A stretch of 40,148 nucleotides of DNA, from NCBI GenBank assembly GCA_045652425.1, contig JAZRUG010000005.1, forward strand, positions 1 to 40,148, read 5' to 3'. How positions within the stretch are numbered: position 1 is the first letter of the stretch; each line of letters starts with the position of its first letter. The notes under the pieces were generated by a model. The model was not told the origin of the DNA. It made no database searches and was given only the letters and a program-made list of their open reading frames with translations. Origin of the DNA: RGIG1995 sp045652425 (GTDB lineage Bacteria; Bacillota; Clostridia; Oscillospirales; CAG-272). The translations under genes were made by a program, and so were the position numbers. Below are positions 7,519 through 15,520 of this stretch, piece by piece.

Positions 7519-7547
7519 ATTTTAGCATATTAATACCGAAATGTCAA
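7519..7547 (-). promoter_or_regulatory. Promoter of the dockerin-like gene
   Basis: On the minus strand: TTGACA (7547-7542), 17-nt spacer, TAAAAT (7524-7519). Confidence 0.8.
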
Positions 7548-7627
7548 CCATTTTATGATAAAAATATCAAAAAGATTTGAACAGAATAATAATTCTTAAA
7601 AGAGATGATATTATTTTTGAAAAAGTA

Positions 7628-7656
7628 TTGCAATTTGGAAATTGTTGTGTTATAAT
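7628..7656 (+). promoter_or_regulatory. Promoter of rpmB
   Basis: TTGCAA (7628-7633), 17-nt spacer, TATAAT (7651-7656), about 50 nt ahead of the L28 start codon. Confidence 0.8.
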
Positions 7657-7713
7657 ATCTCTTGTTAAAAATAAGTTTATAATTTGATTTATCATAAATG
7701 GAGGTGCATCGGA

Positions 7714-7902
7714 ATGGCAAAGTGTGATTTCTGCGGTAAGAGTGTAGCATTTGGACTTAATGTTTCTCACTCCAATCGTAAAACAAACAGAGTATGGAAA
7801 CCCAATATCAGAAAGGTAAAGGCAGTTGTAAACGGCACGCCCAAGACTGTTAATGTCTGCTCTCGTTGTCTCCGTTCCAACAAGGTTACAAGAGCTAACT
7901 AA
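7714..7902 (+). CDS. rpmB: 50S ribosomal protein L28 (zinc-binding form)
   Basis: A 62-residue L28. The N terminus MAKCDFCGKSVAFGLNVSHS and the C-terminal CSRCLRSNK carry two CxxC pairs, the zinc-binding C+ form of L28. NRKTNRVWKPNIRKVK is the conserved basic core. I start at MAKCDFC, preceded by TGGAGGTG; upstream in-frame codons do not belong to the family. It is flanked by its own promoter and a strong terminator and so is transcribed alone. The protein is part of the large ribosomal subunit near the E site. Confidence 0.96.
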   Translation: MAKCDFCGKSVAFGLNVSHSNRKTNRVWKPNIRKVKAVVNGTPKTVNVCSRCLRSNKVTRAN

Positions 7903-7921
7903 TTGTATATTGAAGTACTAC

Positions 7922-7952
7922 AGCCCGGACAGAAATATCGTCCGGGCTTTAC
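7922..7952 (+). terminator. Terminator of rpmB
   Basis: Stem AGCCCGGAC (7922-7930) with GTCCGGGCT (7940-7948), loop AGAAATATC, tail TTTACTCTT. Confidence 0.88.
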
Positions 7953-7983
7953 TCTTATTATTTGACAAAAGAGGTGTATTTGT

Positions 7984-8673
7984 TTGAGTAAAATACTTGT
8001 TGGTGAAGGCATTAGCCGAAAATGCGAAAACAGCTTAAAAGAAATGGGGTATACGGTAATAAAACTCCCTGGATTTGACAGATTGCAGAATGGGGTTGCA
8101 TCACACGTTGATATGCTTGTGTTTTTTTATGACGGAGTTTTATATACTCACGAAGAGTATTACAAAAAGAACAAGAATATTTTTGATTTAACCGAAAAAA
8201 ATGTAAAAACTACGGATGAACCTGTTTTAAAGGAGTATCCGAAGGATATACTTTTTAATGCGGTACTGACGGAAAATAACACTCTTTTTTCAAAGGTTAA
8301 CTCGACATCAAAATTGATAACGGATTTAGCAGAGAAGATAGTAGACGTTAAACAAGGGTACACCGCCTGCTCAACCTGCCGTGTAGATGAGAATGATTTC
8401 ATAACAACGGATGCGGGTTTACACAAGGCTTATACCGATAACGGTATAAACAGTATACTTGTTGAAAAGAAAGATATTTTACTACCCGAATATGATTGCG
8501 GTTTTATTGGCGGATGCTCTGTTGTGTTAGCAGAGAGCGTGTGTTTTTTTGGGAGTATTGAAGAACACCGAGATTATAAATCTATAAAAAGATTTATTGA
8601 AAAGTGCGGAAAGAAAGTTATAAGCCTTTCGGACGAAAAATTGATTGATATTGGCGGTGCTGTTGTTGTATAA
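7984..8673 (+). CDS. DUF6873-like protein (possible GME/pentein fold)
   Basis: A 229-residue cytoplasmic protein with no signal or helix for the membrane. The start is TTG at 7984 behind GAGGTG. Visible conserved-looking segments are KLPGF near residue 27, ASHVDMLVFF near 38, GYTACSTCRVDENDFITTD near 126, and EYDCGFIGGCS near 168. From memory these match proteins named DUF6873 family GME-fold protein, a group related in fold to guanidine-modifying enzymes; I cannot verify this here and no reaction is known. The CSTC and GGCS cysteines are worth noting. It lies between the rpmB terminator and the promoter at 8678 and I see no clear -10 of its own. Confidence 0.6.
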   Translation: MSKILVGEGISRKCENSLKEMGYTVIKLPGFDRLQNGVASHVDMLVFFYDGVLYTHEEYYKKNKNIFDLTEKNVKTTDEPVLKEYPKDILFNAVLTENNTLFSKVNSTSKLITDLAEKIVDVKQGYTACSTCRVDENDFITTDAGLHKAYTDNGINSILVEKKDILLPEYDCGFIGGCSVVLAESVCFFGSIEEHRDYKSIKRFIEKCGKKVISLSDEKLIDIGGAVVV

Positions 8674-8677
8674 ATAA

Positions 8678-8706
8678 TTGACATAGAGTTAATTTTATGA
8701 TATAAT
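8678..8706 (+). promoter_or_regulatory. Promoter of the TerB_N-ATPase-alaS operon
   Basis: TTGACA (8678-8683), 17-nt spacer, TATAAT (8701-8706): full consensus. The next three genes overlap or are spaced by 14 nt, so this one promoter probably drives all of them, including alaS. Confidence 0.88.
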
Positions 8707-8756
8707 ATAAAGAAAGTTTTTGGTGATTTTTTTGATTAAGAGATTGAGTAGGTAAG

Positions 8757-10346
8757 ATGATTTTCAAGAACGAAGACGAGAGAAAGTTAAAACGTTCAAA
8801 AATTGAAGAATTAGATAGTTTTTGGGACATAGGTGAGATTACTCCGCCGAAGAAAATGCAGTTTGATACAGCGGTTGAAAAAGCGCCTGAAGCGATTCTT
8901 GTTGTAGACGGTAAGAGTGACTCTTACGTTTCTATGTCAGAACCGATAAAAAGACATATCGAAGAGCCAAAAGTTCTTTTTGAATTTTCTCCCGAAAACA
9001 GCTTTATTGAAAATGTGACTATTCTTTCATGGCCTACCAAATACACTTTTTACGAGCGATTTAGATGTGATGCTGAAAAGTATTACAATATAAAAACGGA
9101 AGAAACTTCACCGGTAAAATATTTTTCATATATGCCGAGCTATATTCAGATGTCAATAAGGCAAAGGGAATGGTATTTTTACTGGAGAGATTGTGTTAGA
9201 AATAAAAAATATATTCCCACCGACAGCAGTTATATTTTGTTATATATATACGAGATAATAAATCTTCCCCATATAATACCTGCAGAAAAGGGACTCGAGC
9301 TTATTTGCGATATATGGGAAAATTACAGAAAGCTTTACACGAAGCTTGATAAGTTTTTAGCCGAATGGGTGTGCGATTACTGCCTTATAAACGGACTTGA
9401 TGCGCCGATTGACAGAATTTCTTCATTTTATACAGAAGTTGTAGATATGGCGTCATTCAAGCAGTTTTATTATTCGGAAAGTGAAGAGGACAGATTTGCA
9501 TTACTTCTTATAGAAGAATTATCGTCATACAAATGGCGAAAGAGCAAATATATTGACGAGAAGAATTACAAGACGTTTCACGAGCATATAAGGGGTGGAA
9601 TATTTTACGCAGTAAAGCGAATGGCGTTATCAGACGGCAGATTTGATTTGAATAACGGTAGATTGGTTAAGAAAAACGTTGTTAGAGATGCGTATAGCGG
9701 GGCTGTTTGTTCGTATCATTCAAAGCGTAAAATCAGTATAGACTATTTTGAAGTCGAAAACGTAAAGGATTTATCCTTTATAGTAACCGATATGGTAAGA
9801 TACTGTGAAAACAGAATCAGAGCGTATCTTGGTATTAGAGCAAGGCTTAACGTGCAGAACTTAACGGAAGAGCAAAAGGTTATACTGAACGAATATTTTG
9901 ACAAAAAATTGCCTTGTGTTTATTACGAGAGACAGGCAAGAGAAAAGGCTATAATAATTTCCGAAGAAGAACGAAAGCCTTTTGAGGTATCTTTTGAAAA
10001 GGCGAAAGCTATCGAAGAAGAGTCGTGGCAACTAACCGACCGTTTGGTTGAATACGAAGAAGACGAAGAGCCCATTGAAGATACAGATAATAAGAGGGCA
10101 GAAAGCTCACTTGAGAGCGAGGCGCTTGATATAGCAAAAACTGCTATATCTTATATTGCCAAGGGCGACAACCAAGGATTTATGAAGATAGCTGAAGAGA
10201 GTTATATGCTGCCCGAAACTTTGGCGGAGGTAGTAAACGAGCTTTGCTTTGAGTTGTTAGGGGATATAGGCATAGAGGAAAAAGACGGACGGTATGTTTT
10301 GATTTCCGAGTATGAAGAGGAGATAAGAGAATGGCTCAACAAGTAA
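8757..10346 (+). CDS. TerB N-terminal/TerB-C domain protein
   Basis: A 529-residue cytoplasmic protein. After a charged N terminus the segment from about residue 92 (SWPTKYTFYERFRCDAEKYY) through about 300 resembles the TerB_N domain, with aromatic-rich patches such as RQREWYFYWRDCVR. An acidic linker (EYEEDEEPIEDTDNK) precedes a C-terminal region of about 80 residues (GDNQGFMKIAEESYMLPETL, then ELLGDIGIEE) that looks like TerB-C. Such proteins are known from conserved cassettes with a BREX-type ATP-binding protein and a DEAD/DEAH helicase; their role is not established, though a DNA-defence or stress link is often suggested. The 3' end overlaps the ATPase gene by 16 nt. No helicase gene lies beside it here. 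The ribosome site (GTAGGTAAG) is weak. Confidence 0.7.
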   Translation: MIFKNEDERKLKRSKIEELDSFWDIGEITPPKKMQFDTAVEKAPEAILVVDGKSDSYVSMSEPIKRHIEEPKVLFEFSPENSFIENVTILSWPTKYTFYERFRCDAEKYYNIKTEETSPVKYFSYMPSYIQMSIRQREWYFYWRDCVRNKKYIPTDSSYILLYIYEIINLPHIIPAEKGLELICDIWENYRKLYTKLDKFLAEWVCDYCLINGLDAPIDRISSFYTEVVDMASFKQFYYSESEEDRFALLLIEELSSYKWRKSKYIDEKNYKTFHEHIRGGIFYAVKRMALSDGRFDLNNGRLVKKNVVRDAYSGAVCSYHSKRKISIDYFEVENVKDLSFIVTDMVRYCENRIRAYLGIRARLNVQNLTEEQKVILNEYFDKKLPCVYYERQAREKAIIISEEERKPFEVSFEKAKAIEEESWQLTDRLVEYEEDEEPIEDTDNKRAESSLESEALDIAKTAISYIAKGDNQGFMKIAEESYMLPETLAEVVNELCFELLGDIGIEEKDGRYVLISEYEEEIREWLNK

Positions 10347-11644
10347 ACAGAGTCCCAAAAAGAATATTGGTTTCTCTTCTGGAAAGTTTATCGGCGGGCG
10401 TAGTACCAAGAATGGGAGCGCCTTACGTAGCGATAGGCAGAGAGGGAGAAGTGAATTCAATTCTCGACAGCCTTGAGAACGTATCCGAGGGCGGTTCGTT
10501 TATGAAGCTTGTTATAGGCAGATACGGAAGCGGAAAGAGCTTTCTTATGCAGCTTGTAAAGGGGTACGCCGTTGAGAAGAATTACGTTTGCTGTGATGCA
10601 GACCTTTCTCCCGAGAGAAGATTATACGGCTCAAAGGGTAACGGTGTTGCTACTTACAGAGAGCTTATAAAAAACATGTGCACGAAGACGTCGCCCGAGG
10701 GGGGCGCGTTGCAGACGCTTATAGCGAAATGGATATCGAATATACAGTCGGAAACCGCGATGGCGGGAATTAAGTCAGGCACCGAAGCGTTTGACAATGC
10801 TGTTGAAAAAAGGATATTTGAAGTAACTCGAGAGGCAGAAGAGCACGTTGGCGGCTTTGATTTTGCTTGTGTTGTAAATACGTTTTACAGAGCGACGAAA
10901 TGTAACGATGACGGTTTGAAAGGCTGTGCGCTCCGTTGGTTGCGCGGGGAGTATTTAACAAAGAGTGAAGCTAAAAAAGAGCTTAACGTTTATTCAATAA
11001 TAAACGACGAAAACTGGTACGATTATATAAAGTTGTTAGCATTTTTCGTGCGCAGGATAGGCTACAAAGGGTTTGTGGTATTCATAGACGAATGTGTTAA
11101 TTTATATAAGATAACTAACCGCGTATCAAGAGAAGCGAATTATGAGAAGCTTTTATCAATGTTTAACGATACGCTTCAGGGTAATTCAAAAGGGCTTGGC
11201 ATAATCCTCGGCGGAACGCCTATGTTTCTTGAGGACAAGCGTAGAGGGTTATACAGTTACGAAGCGTTAAAGAGCCGCCTTGAAGACGGCAAGTACGCAG
11301 ATATGGGTTATAAGAACCTGATGGGGCCGGTTATAAGACTTGAAAGGCTTGACGACAACCAGCTTTATGCGCTTGTGACGAGAGTGAAGAATCTGCACGG
11401 TATGAATTATAATTGGGAAGTGCCGGTAACCGACGAGCAGGCGGCGTTATTTTTGAAAGAAAGCCTTGAAAGAGCGGGGGCTAATACGATGATCACCCCT
11501 CGAGAGATAATAAGGGATTTCTTGCAGGTTTTGAATATTTTGTATCAGAACCGAGATGCGAAATTTGAAGACATAGTGAAGACAAAGATATCCGAGGACG
11601 TTAAAACGTCAGCGGAAGATGATATAGCGGATATAGAGTTTTAA
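10331..11644 (+). CDS. BrxC/BrxD-like P-loop ATPase (BREX system ATP-binding domain)
   Basis: A 437-residue AAA/STAND-like ATPase. Walker A is GRYGSGKS at residues 63-70; Walker B is FVVFIDE at 248-254; a sensor-like GIILGGTP follows near 290-296. The opening RRILVSLLESLSAGVVPR-like segment (PKRILVSLLESLSAGVVPRM) and the overall order match the PF10923-type family (formerly DUF2791) to which BrxD of phage-resistance BREX/Pgl systems belongs. ATP-dependent action on DNA together with partner proteins is inferred. It overlaps the TerB_N gene by 16 nt, implying coupled translation and a complex, and precedes alaS by 14 nt. The usual Lhr-like helicase partner is not in this window. Confidence 0.78.
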   Translation: MAQQVNRVPKRILVSLLESLSAGVVPRMGAPYVAIGREGEVNSILDSLENVSEGGSFMKLVIGRYGSGKSFLMQLVKGYAVEKNYVCCDADLSPERRLYGSKGNGVATYRELIKNMCTKTSPEGGALQTLIAKWISNIQSETAMAGIKSGTEAFDNAVEKRIFEVTREAEEHVGGFDFACVVNTFYRATKCNDDGLKGCALRWLRGEYLTKSEAKKELNVYSIINDENWYDYIKLLAFFVRRIGYKGFVVFIDECVNLYKITNRVSREANYEKLLSMFNDTLQGNSKGLGIILGGTPMFLEDKRRGLYSYEALKSRLEDGKYADMGYKNLMGPVIRLERLDDNQLYALVTRVKNLHGMNYNWEVPVTDEQAALFLKESLERAGANTMITPREIIRDFLQVLNILYQNRDAKFEDIVKTKISEDVKTSAEDDIADIEF

Positions 11645-11658
11645 GGAGAGTATAAAAA

Positions 11659-14274
11659 ATGAAATGGACAGGACTTAACGATTTAAGAGAAGCGTATTTA
11701 TCATTTTTTGAAAGCAAAGGACATTTAAGACACAAGAGTTTTCCCCTTGTGCCTATTGACGACAAGTCGCTTTTGCTTATAAATGCAGGAATGGCACCTT
11801 TGAAGAAGTATTTTAAGGGTGAATCAGAACCGCCAAAGAAGCGTATGACAACTTGCCAGAAATGTATTCGTACTCCCGATATTGAGAGAGTTGGCATAAC
11901 CGCAAGACACGGTACTTTCTTTGAAATGCTCGGTAACTTTTCTTTTGGCGATTATTTCAAAGAAGAAGCAATAACTTGGGCGTGGGAATTTTGCACAAAA
12001 GTTATTGAATTGCCCGAAGAGAAGATTTGGGTAACTATATACGAAGAAGACGATGAGGCGTACAATATCTGGCATGATAAAGTAGGACTTCCCGCCGAAA
12101 GAATAGTTCGTCTTGGCGATGATAACTTCTGGGAGATAGGAAGCGGTCCCTGCGGTCCTTGCTCGGAATTACATTTTGACAGAGGCGAGGAATTCGGTTG
12201 CGGATCTCCCGATTGTAAACCGGGATGTGACTGCGACAGATTTATGGAATTCTGGAACCTCGTATTTACACAGTTTGACGGCGACGGCGCGGGTAACTAT
12301 ACACCTCTTGCACATCCCAATATTGATACCGGTATGGGACTTGAAAGACTTGCCTGCGTTATGCAGGGGGTAAACAATCTCTTTGAGGTTGATACTGTAA
12401 AGAATATAATGTCGAAAGTTTCCGAACTTACAAACGTAAATTACGGTGAGGACAAGCAGAAGGATATATCTCTCCGTGTTATTACCGACCATATCAGAAG
12501 TACGTCTTTCCTTATTTGTGACGGAGTAAGTCCGTCAAACGAGGGTAGAGGCTACGTTCTCAGAAGATTGCTCAGAAGAGCTGCAAGACACGGCAGACTT
12601 CTTGGTGTTAAGGGAACGTTTCTTGCAGAGATATGCGATGTTGTAGCTAAAGAAAACGCAACGGCATATCCCGAATTAACTGAAAAACTTTCATACATCA
12701 AGACTGTAATTCGAAATGAAGAAGAACGTTTTGCGGCAACGGTTGACAAGGGTATGGAAATGCTTGAAAAACTTATAGAAGTTGCAAAGGCAGACGGTAC
12801 GAACACTCTTAAGGGTGAAGACGTATTCAAACTTTCCGATACTTACGGATTCCCGATAGATTTAACGAGAGAAATTTCTGCAGAAGCGGGAATAGGTGTT
12901 GATATCGAAGGCTTTGAGAGACTTTTGAAAGAGCAGAAAGAGAGAGCAAGAGAAGCGAGAGCAGCACTTGGAGATTTTGGTTGGACTGCAGAAAATTTTG
13001 ATGAATTGAAGAAACTTGAAAAGACCGAGTTTGTAGGATATGAAGAGACGACGGCTTATGCAAACGTATTGGCAGTTATGGAAAGCGAAGACGGTGAGAA
13101 GGTAACTGTTGTGCTTGACAAGACTTCATTTTATGCAGAAAGCGGCGGTCAGGTAGGCGACACCGGAAAGATATACGGTATTCACGGAGAATACGAGGTT
13201 ATCGATACGAAGAAGCACGACGGAATTTATATGCATATCTGTAAGAAGAATTACGGAGAGCTTTTAGAGGGTGACAGTGTTTCGGCATCTGTTGATACAA
13301 AGAGAAGAAAGGCTATTTCAAGGAATCATACGACCGTACACTTGCTTCAAGGTGCGTTGCGCAAGGTTCTCGGCAAACACATTGAGCAGGCGGGTTCGTA
13401 CGTTGACGAAAACAGACTCCGTTTTGACTTTAGCCACTTTGCCGCAATGACGACTGTAGAGATAGAAAAGGTTGAAAAAATAGTAAACGAGCAGATTCTT
13501 AACGCTTTGACTATAAAGACAACAGAAACTGACGTTGAATCAGCGAAGAAGATGGGCGCTATAGCACTGTTTGGTGAAAAATACGGCAGTACCGTAAGAG
13601 TTGTACAGATGGGCAGATTTTCGACGGAACTTTGCGGAGGAACACACCTTAAGAACACAAGCGAGGCGGCGTTGTTTAAGATTATATCCGAGTCGTCAGT
13701 AGCGGCAGGCACAAGAAGAATAGAGGGCGTAACCGGTAACGGTGTGCTTGAATATATAGCAGATAAGAATAACCTTATTAATTCTGCGGCAAAAGAGCTT
13801 AAGGTAAATAATATCGGCGATATACCGAAGAGAATAGAGCAGATGCAGAACGAGCTTAAGGAAGCGAAAAAGGTAATCGACGGACTTAACGCGCAGCTTT
13901 CGGAAGCAAAGACTGCAGACCTTTATAATAATGCAGTTGAAGTTAACGGTGTAAAGGTAGCTGTTATGAAGTCGGCTGAAATGAACGTAGACGTTGCAAG
14001 AAAGGCTTGCGATAAGCTTAAGGATTCCCATTCCGATATTGTAGTTGCTATGGCGGCAATGGCAAACGGAAAGCTTAACTTTGTAACATGCTGCGGTAAA
14101 GATGCGGTAGCAAAGGGCGCGCATGCGGGTAATCTTGCAAGAATGCTTGGTACATTTACGGGCGGAAGCGGCGGCGGACGTCCCGACAGCGCGGTATCGG
14201 GCGGTAAGGACGTATCAAAGGTAGACGGAGCATTGGCAGAAGTCGTAGCATTTATTACAGAAAATACCAAGTAA
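11659..14274 (+). CDS. alaS: Alanine--tRNA ligase
   Basis: An 871-residue alanyl-tRNA synthetase of normal length. The class II catalytic core includes INAGMAPLKKYF and ARHGTFFEMLGNFSFGDYF; the editing domain holds the zinc motifs HTTVH (about residue 556) and ELCGGTH (about 657-663); a coiled C-Ala region with a glycine-rich GGSGGGRPD follows. It charges tRNA-Ala and hydrolyses Ser/Gly mischarged products. The ribosome site is AAGGAG, 14 nt after the ATPase stop codon, so it seems to be the last gene of the operon starting at 8678. Placing an essential synthetase behind two accessory genes is unusual. Confidence 0.97.
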   Translation: MKWTGLNDLREAYLSFFESKGHLRHKSFPLVPIDDKSLLLINAGMAPLKKYFKGESEPPKKRMTTCQKCIRTPDIERVGITARHGTFFEMLGNFSFGDYFKEEAITWAWEFCTKVIELPEEKIWVTIYEEDDEAYNIWHDKVGLPAERIVRLGDDNFWEIGSGPCGPCSELHFDRGEEFGCGSPDCKPGCDCDRFMEFWNLVFTQFDGDGAGNYTPLAHPNIDTGMGLERLACVMQGVNNLFEVDTVKNIMSKVSELTNVNYGEDKQKDISLRVITDHIRSTSFLICDGVSPSNEGRGYVLRRLLRRAARHGRLLGVKGTFLAEICDVVAKENATAYPELTEKLSYIKTVIRNEEERFAATVDKGMEMLEKLIEVAKADGTNTLKGEDVFKLSDTYGFPIDLTREISAEAGIGVDIEGFERLLKEQKERAREARAALGDFGWTAENFDELKKLEKTEFVGYEETTAYANVLAVMESEDGEKVTVVLDKTSFYAESGGQVGDTGKIYGIHGEYEVIDTKKHDGIYMHICKKNYGELLEGDSVSASVDTKRRKAISRNHTTVHLLQGALRKVLGKHIEQAGSYVDENRLRFDFSHFAAMTTVEIEKVEKIVNEQILNALTIKTTETDVESAKKMGAIALFGEKYGSTVRVVQMGRFSTELCGGTHLKNTSEAALFKIISESSVAAGTRRIEGVTGNGVLEYIADKNNLINSAAKELKVNNIGDIPKRIEQMQNELKEAKKVIDGLNAQLSEAKTADLYNNAVEVNGVKVAVMKSAEMNVDVARKACDKLKDSHSDIVVAMAAMANGKLNFVTCCGKDAVAKGAHAGNLARMLGTFTGGSGGGRPDSAVSGGKDVSKVDGALAEVVAFITENTK

Positions 14275-14317
14275 AAAATGGTAATTGTATATAATATTTG
14301 AAAGTGGGTGTAGACTT

Positions 14318-15412
14318 ATTATCTCTAATAGAAAAATAAAAAAGATAATTATTGCATTAGCAATAGTATTTGCATTAACGGTATTGGTGCTATTTATGGT
14401 TAACCGTGGCGGCAAAGAAGAACTACCGAATGATGTAGACAGCTTACCTTCATCTAACCAACTGTTATTAGGCTATAAAGAAATAGGCAAAGTAGGATTC
14501 GAGTATAGTGTTTTAGAAAAGAACGTTATGAATGATGCCAGATTTTCAGGATACAATTTGCGTGATGAATACTGTATGGTATATTTGGCTACAGGAATTG
14601 AACAAGAAGAAGAGTTGAAATCTTTTCTTGGGATCAAAGGTAAACTTCCTAATGTAGATTATACGAAAAAACATATGTTATTATCGGTGGGATATTCTAT
14701 TAACGATATGTCCGATAAGTATAAGAGAACAACTGAAACCGGCGAAAAAGTAATTGATTTTTCATTTGATAAAACCTATTCAAAAGACACGGCGTATGTT
14801 TATTCAATAAACCGAATGAGTTTTTTGAGTGGAAATGAGCTTGAAGTATATTATATGGAAAATCTTCATCCCGCATCTAATCTTGAAGAGGTTGAACGAG
14901 ATCCTTCTCAAGTAATATCAGAAGGTAAATATCATAGAATATATCAAAAAGCTGAAGACGTGTACGAGTTTGTAATATATAACGCAAACAACGAAGTGTC
15001 CTCGAGAAGAATCTTAAATGCTTTACCGCTTATAACAGAGTATGGTGATACGATGGTTCTTTTGCAATATGAAAACAAAGACCAGTACTATAATCCTCAA
15101 GAAGATTTTTATACAAAAAGATCAGTATACAGACTTCATAATTTATTAGATAACATAGTTGTGTTTGCAAAAATTAACGATGAAGGAACAATTAATTTTG
15201 TAGTGAGAGATGTATATTCTTCATCAAGATATAGTTGTGTTGTTTCATCTACAATAAATTGTGCTCCTGAAAATGAAAGGAAAGTGTTAAATAAAGTAGA
15301 GTTTGTTGACAGCGATACTTTAAATTTGATTTTGGATCCATGTGACGGAACGCCTTTTTACGAAGAGGAGATAAAAATCAGAGATTTAACCCAGATACTT
15401 GTTGAAGAATAA
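14318..15412 (+). CDS. Membrane-anchored extracytoplasmic protein of unknown family; possible ATT start
   Basis: About 364 residues. A basic N terminus (SNRKIKK) leads into one hydrophobic helix, IIIALAIVFALTVLVLFMV, and then a soluble domain of about 330 residues rich in charged and aromatic residues, so it is probably tethered outside the membrane. I do not recognise a family. The start is uncertain. An in-frame TTG at 14285 overlaps a -10-like TATAAT (14290-14295), so it would lie upstream of a transcript from that promoter. A GTGGGTG ribosome-like site at 14304-14310 is instead 7 nt ahead of an ATT codon at 14318, which gives a normal basic-plus-hydrophobic N terminus. Read-through from alaS could still use the TTG. 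A terminator follows at 15446. Confidence 0.65.
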   Translation: MISNRKIKKIIIALAIVFALTVLVLFMVNRGGKEELPNDVDSLPSSNQLLLGYKEIGKVGFEYSVLEKNVMNDARFSGYNLRDEYCMVYLATGIEQEEELKSFLGIKGKLPNVDYTKKHMLLSVGYSINDMSDKYKRTTETGEKVIDFSFDKTYSKDTAYVYSINRMSFLSGNELEVYYMENLHPASNLEEVERDPSQVISEGKYHRIYQKAEDVYEFVIYNANNEVSSRRILNALPLITEYGDTMVLLQYENKDQYYNPQEDFYTKRSVYRLHNLLDNIVVFAKINDEGTINFVVRDVYSSSRYSCVVSSTINCAPENERKVLNKVEFVDSDTLNLILDPCDGTPFYEEEIKIRDLTQILVEE

Positions 15413-15445
15413 TTTACAAAACCCGAAAATATTATTATCAACTAA

Positions 15446-15479
15446 CAAGGCTATACACAAAGTAATGTGTATAGCCTTG
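15446..15479 (+). terminator. Strong hairpin after the membrane-anchored gene
   Basis: A perfect 14-bp stem, CAAGGCTATACACA (15446-15459) with its complement (15466-15479), loop AAGTAA. The tail is only moderately T-rich, but a second hairpin follows at once. Confidence 0.75.
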
Positions 15480-15488
15480 ATTTATACA

Positions 15489-15520
15489 AAAAACCGTCGA
15501 ATAATCGACGGTTTTTATTT
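15489..15520. terminator. Bidirectional terminator between convergent genes
   Basis: Stem AAAAACCGTCGA (15489-15500) with TCGACGGTTTTT (15505-15516), loop ATAA. It has T tails in both directions and sits between the ends of two convergent genes; the minus-strand gene stop codon is inside its right tail. Confidence 0.88.
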
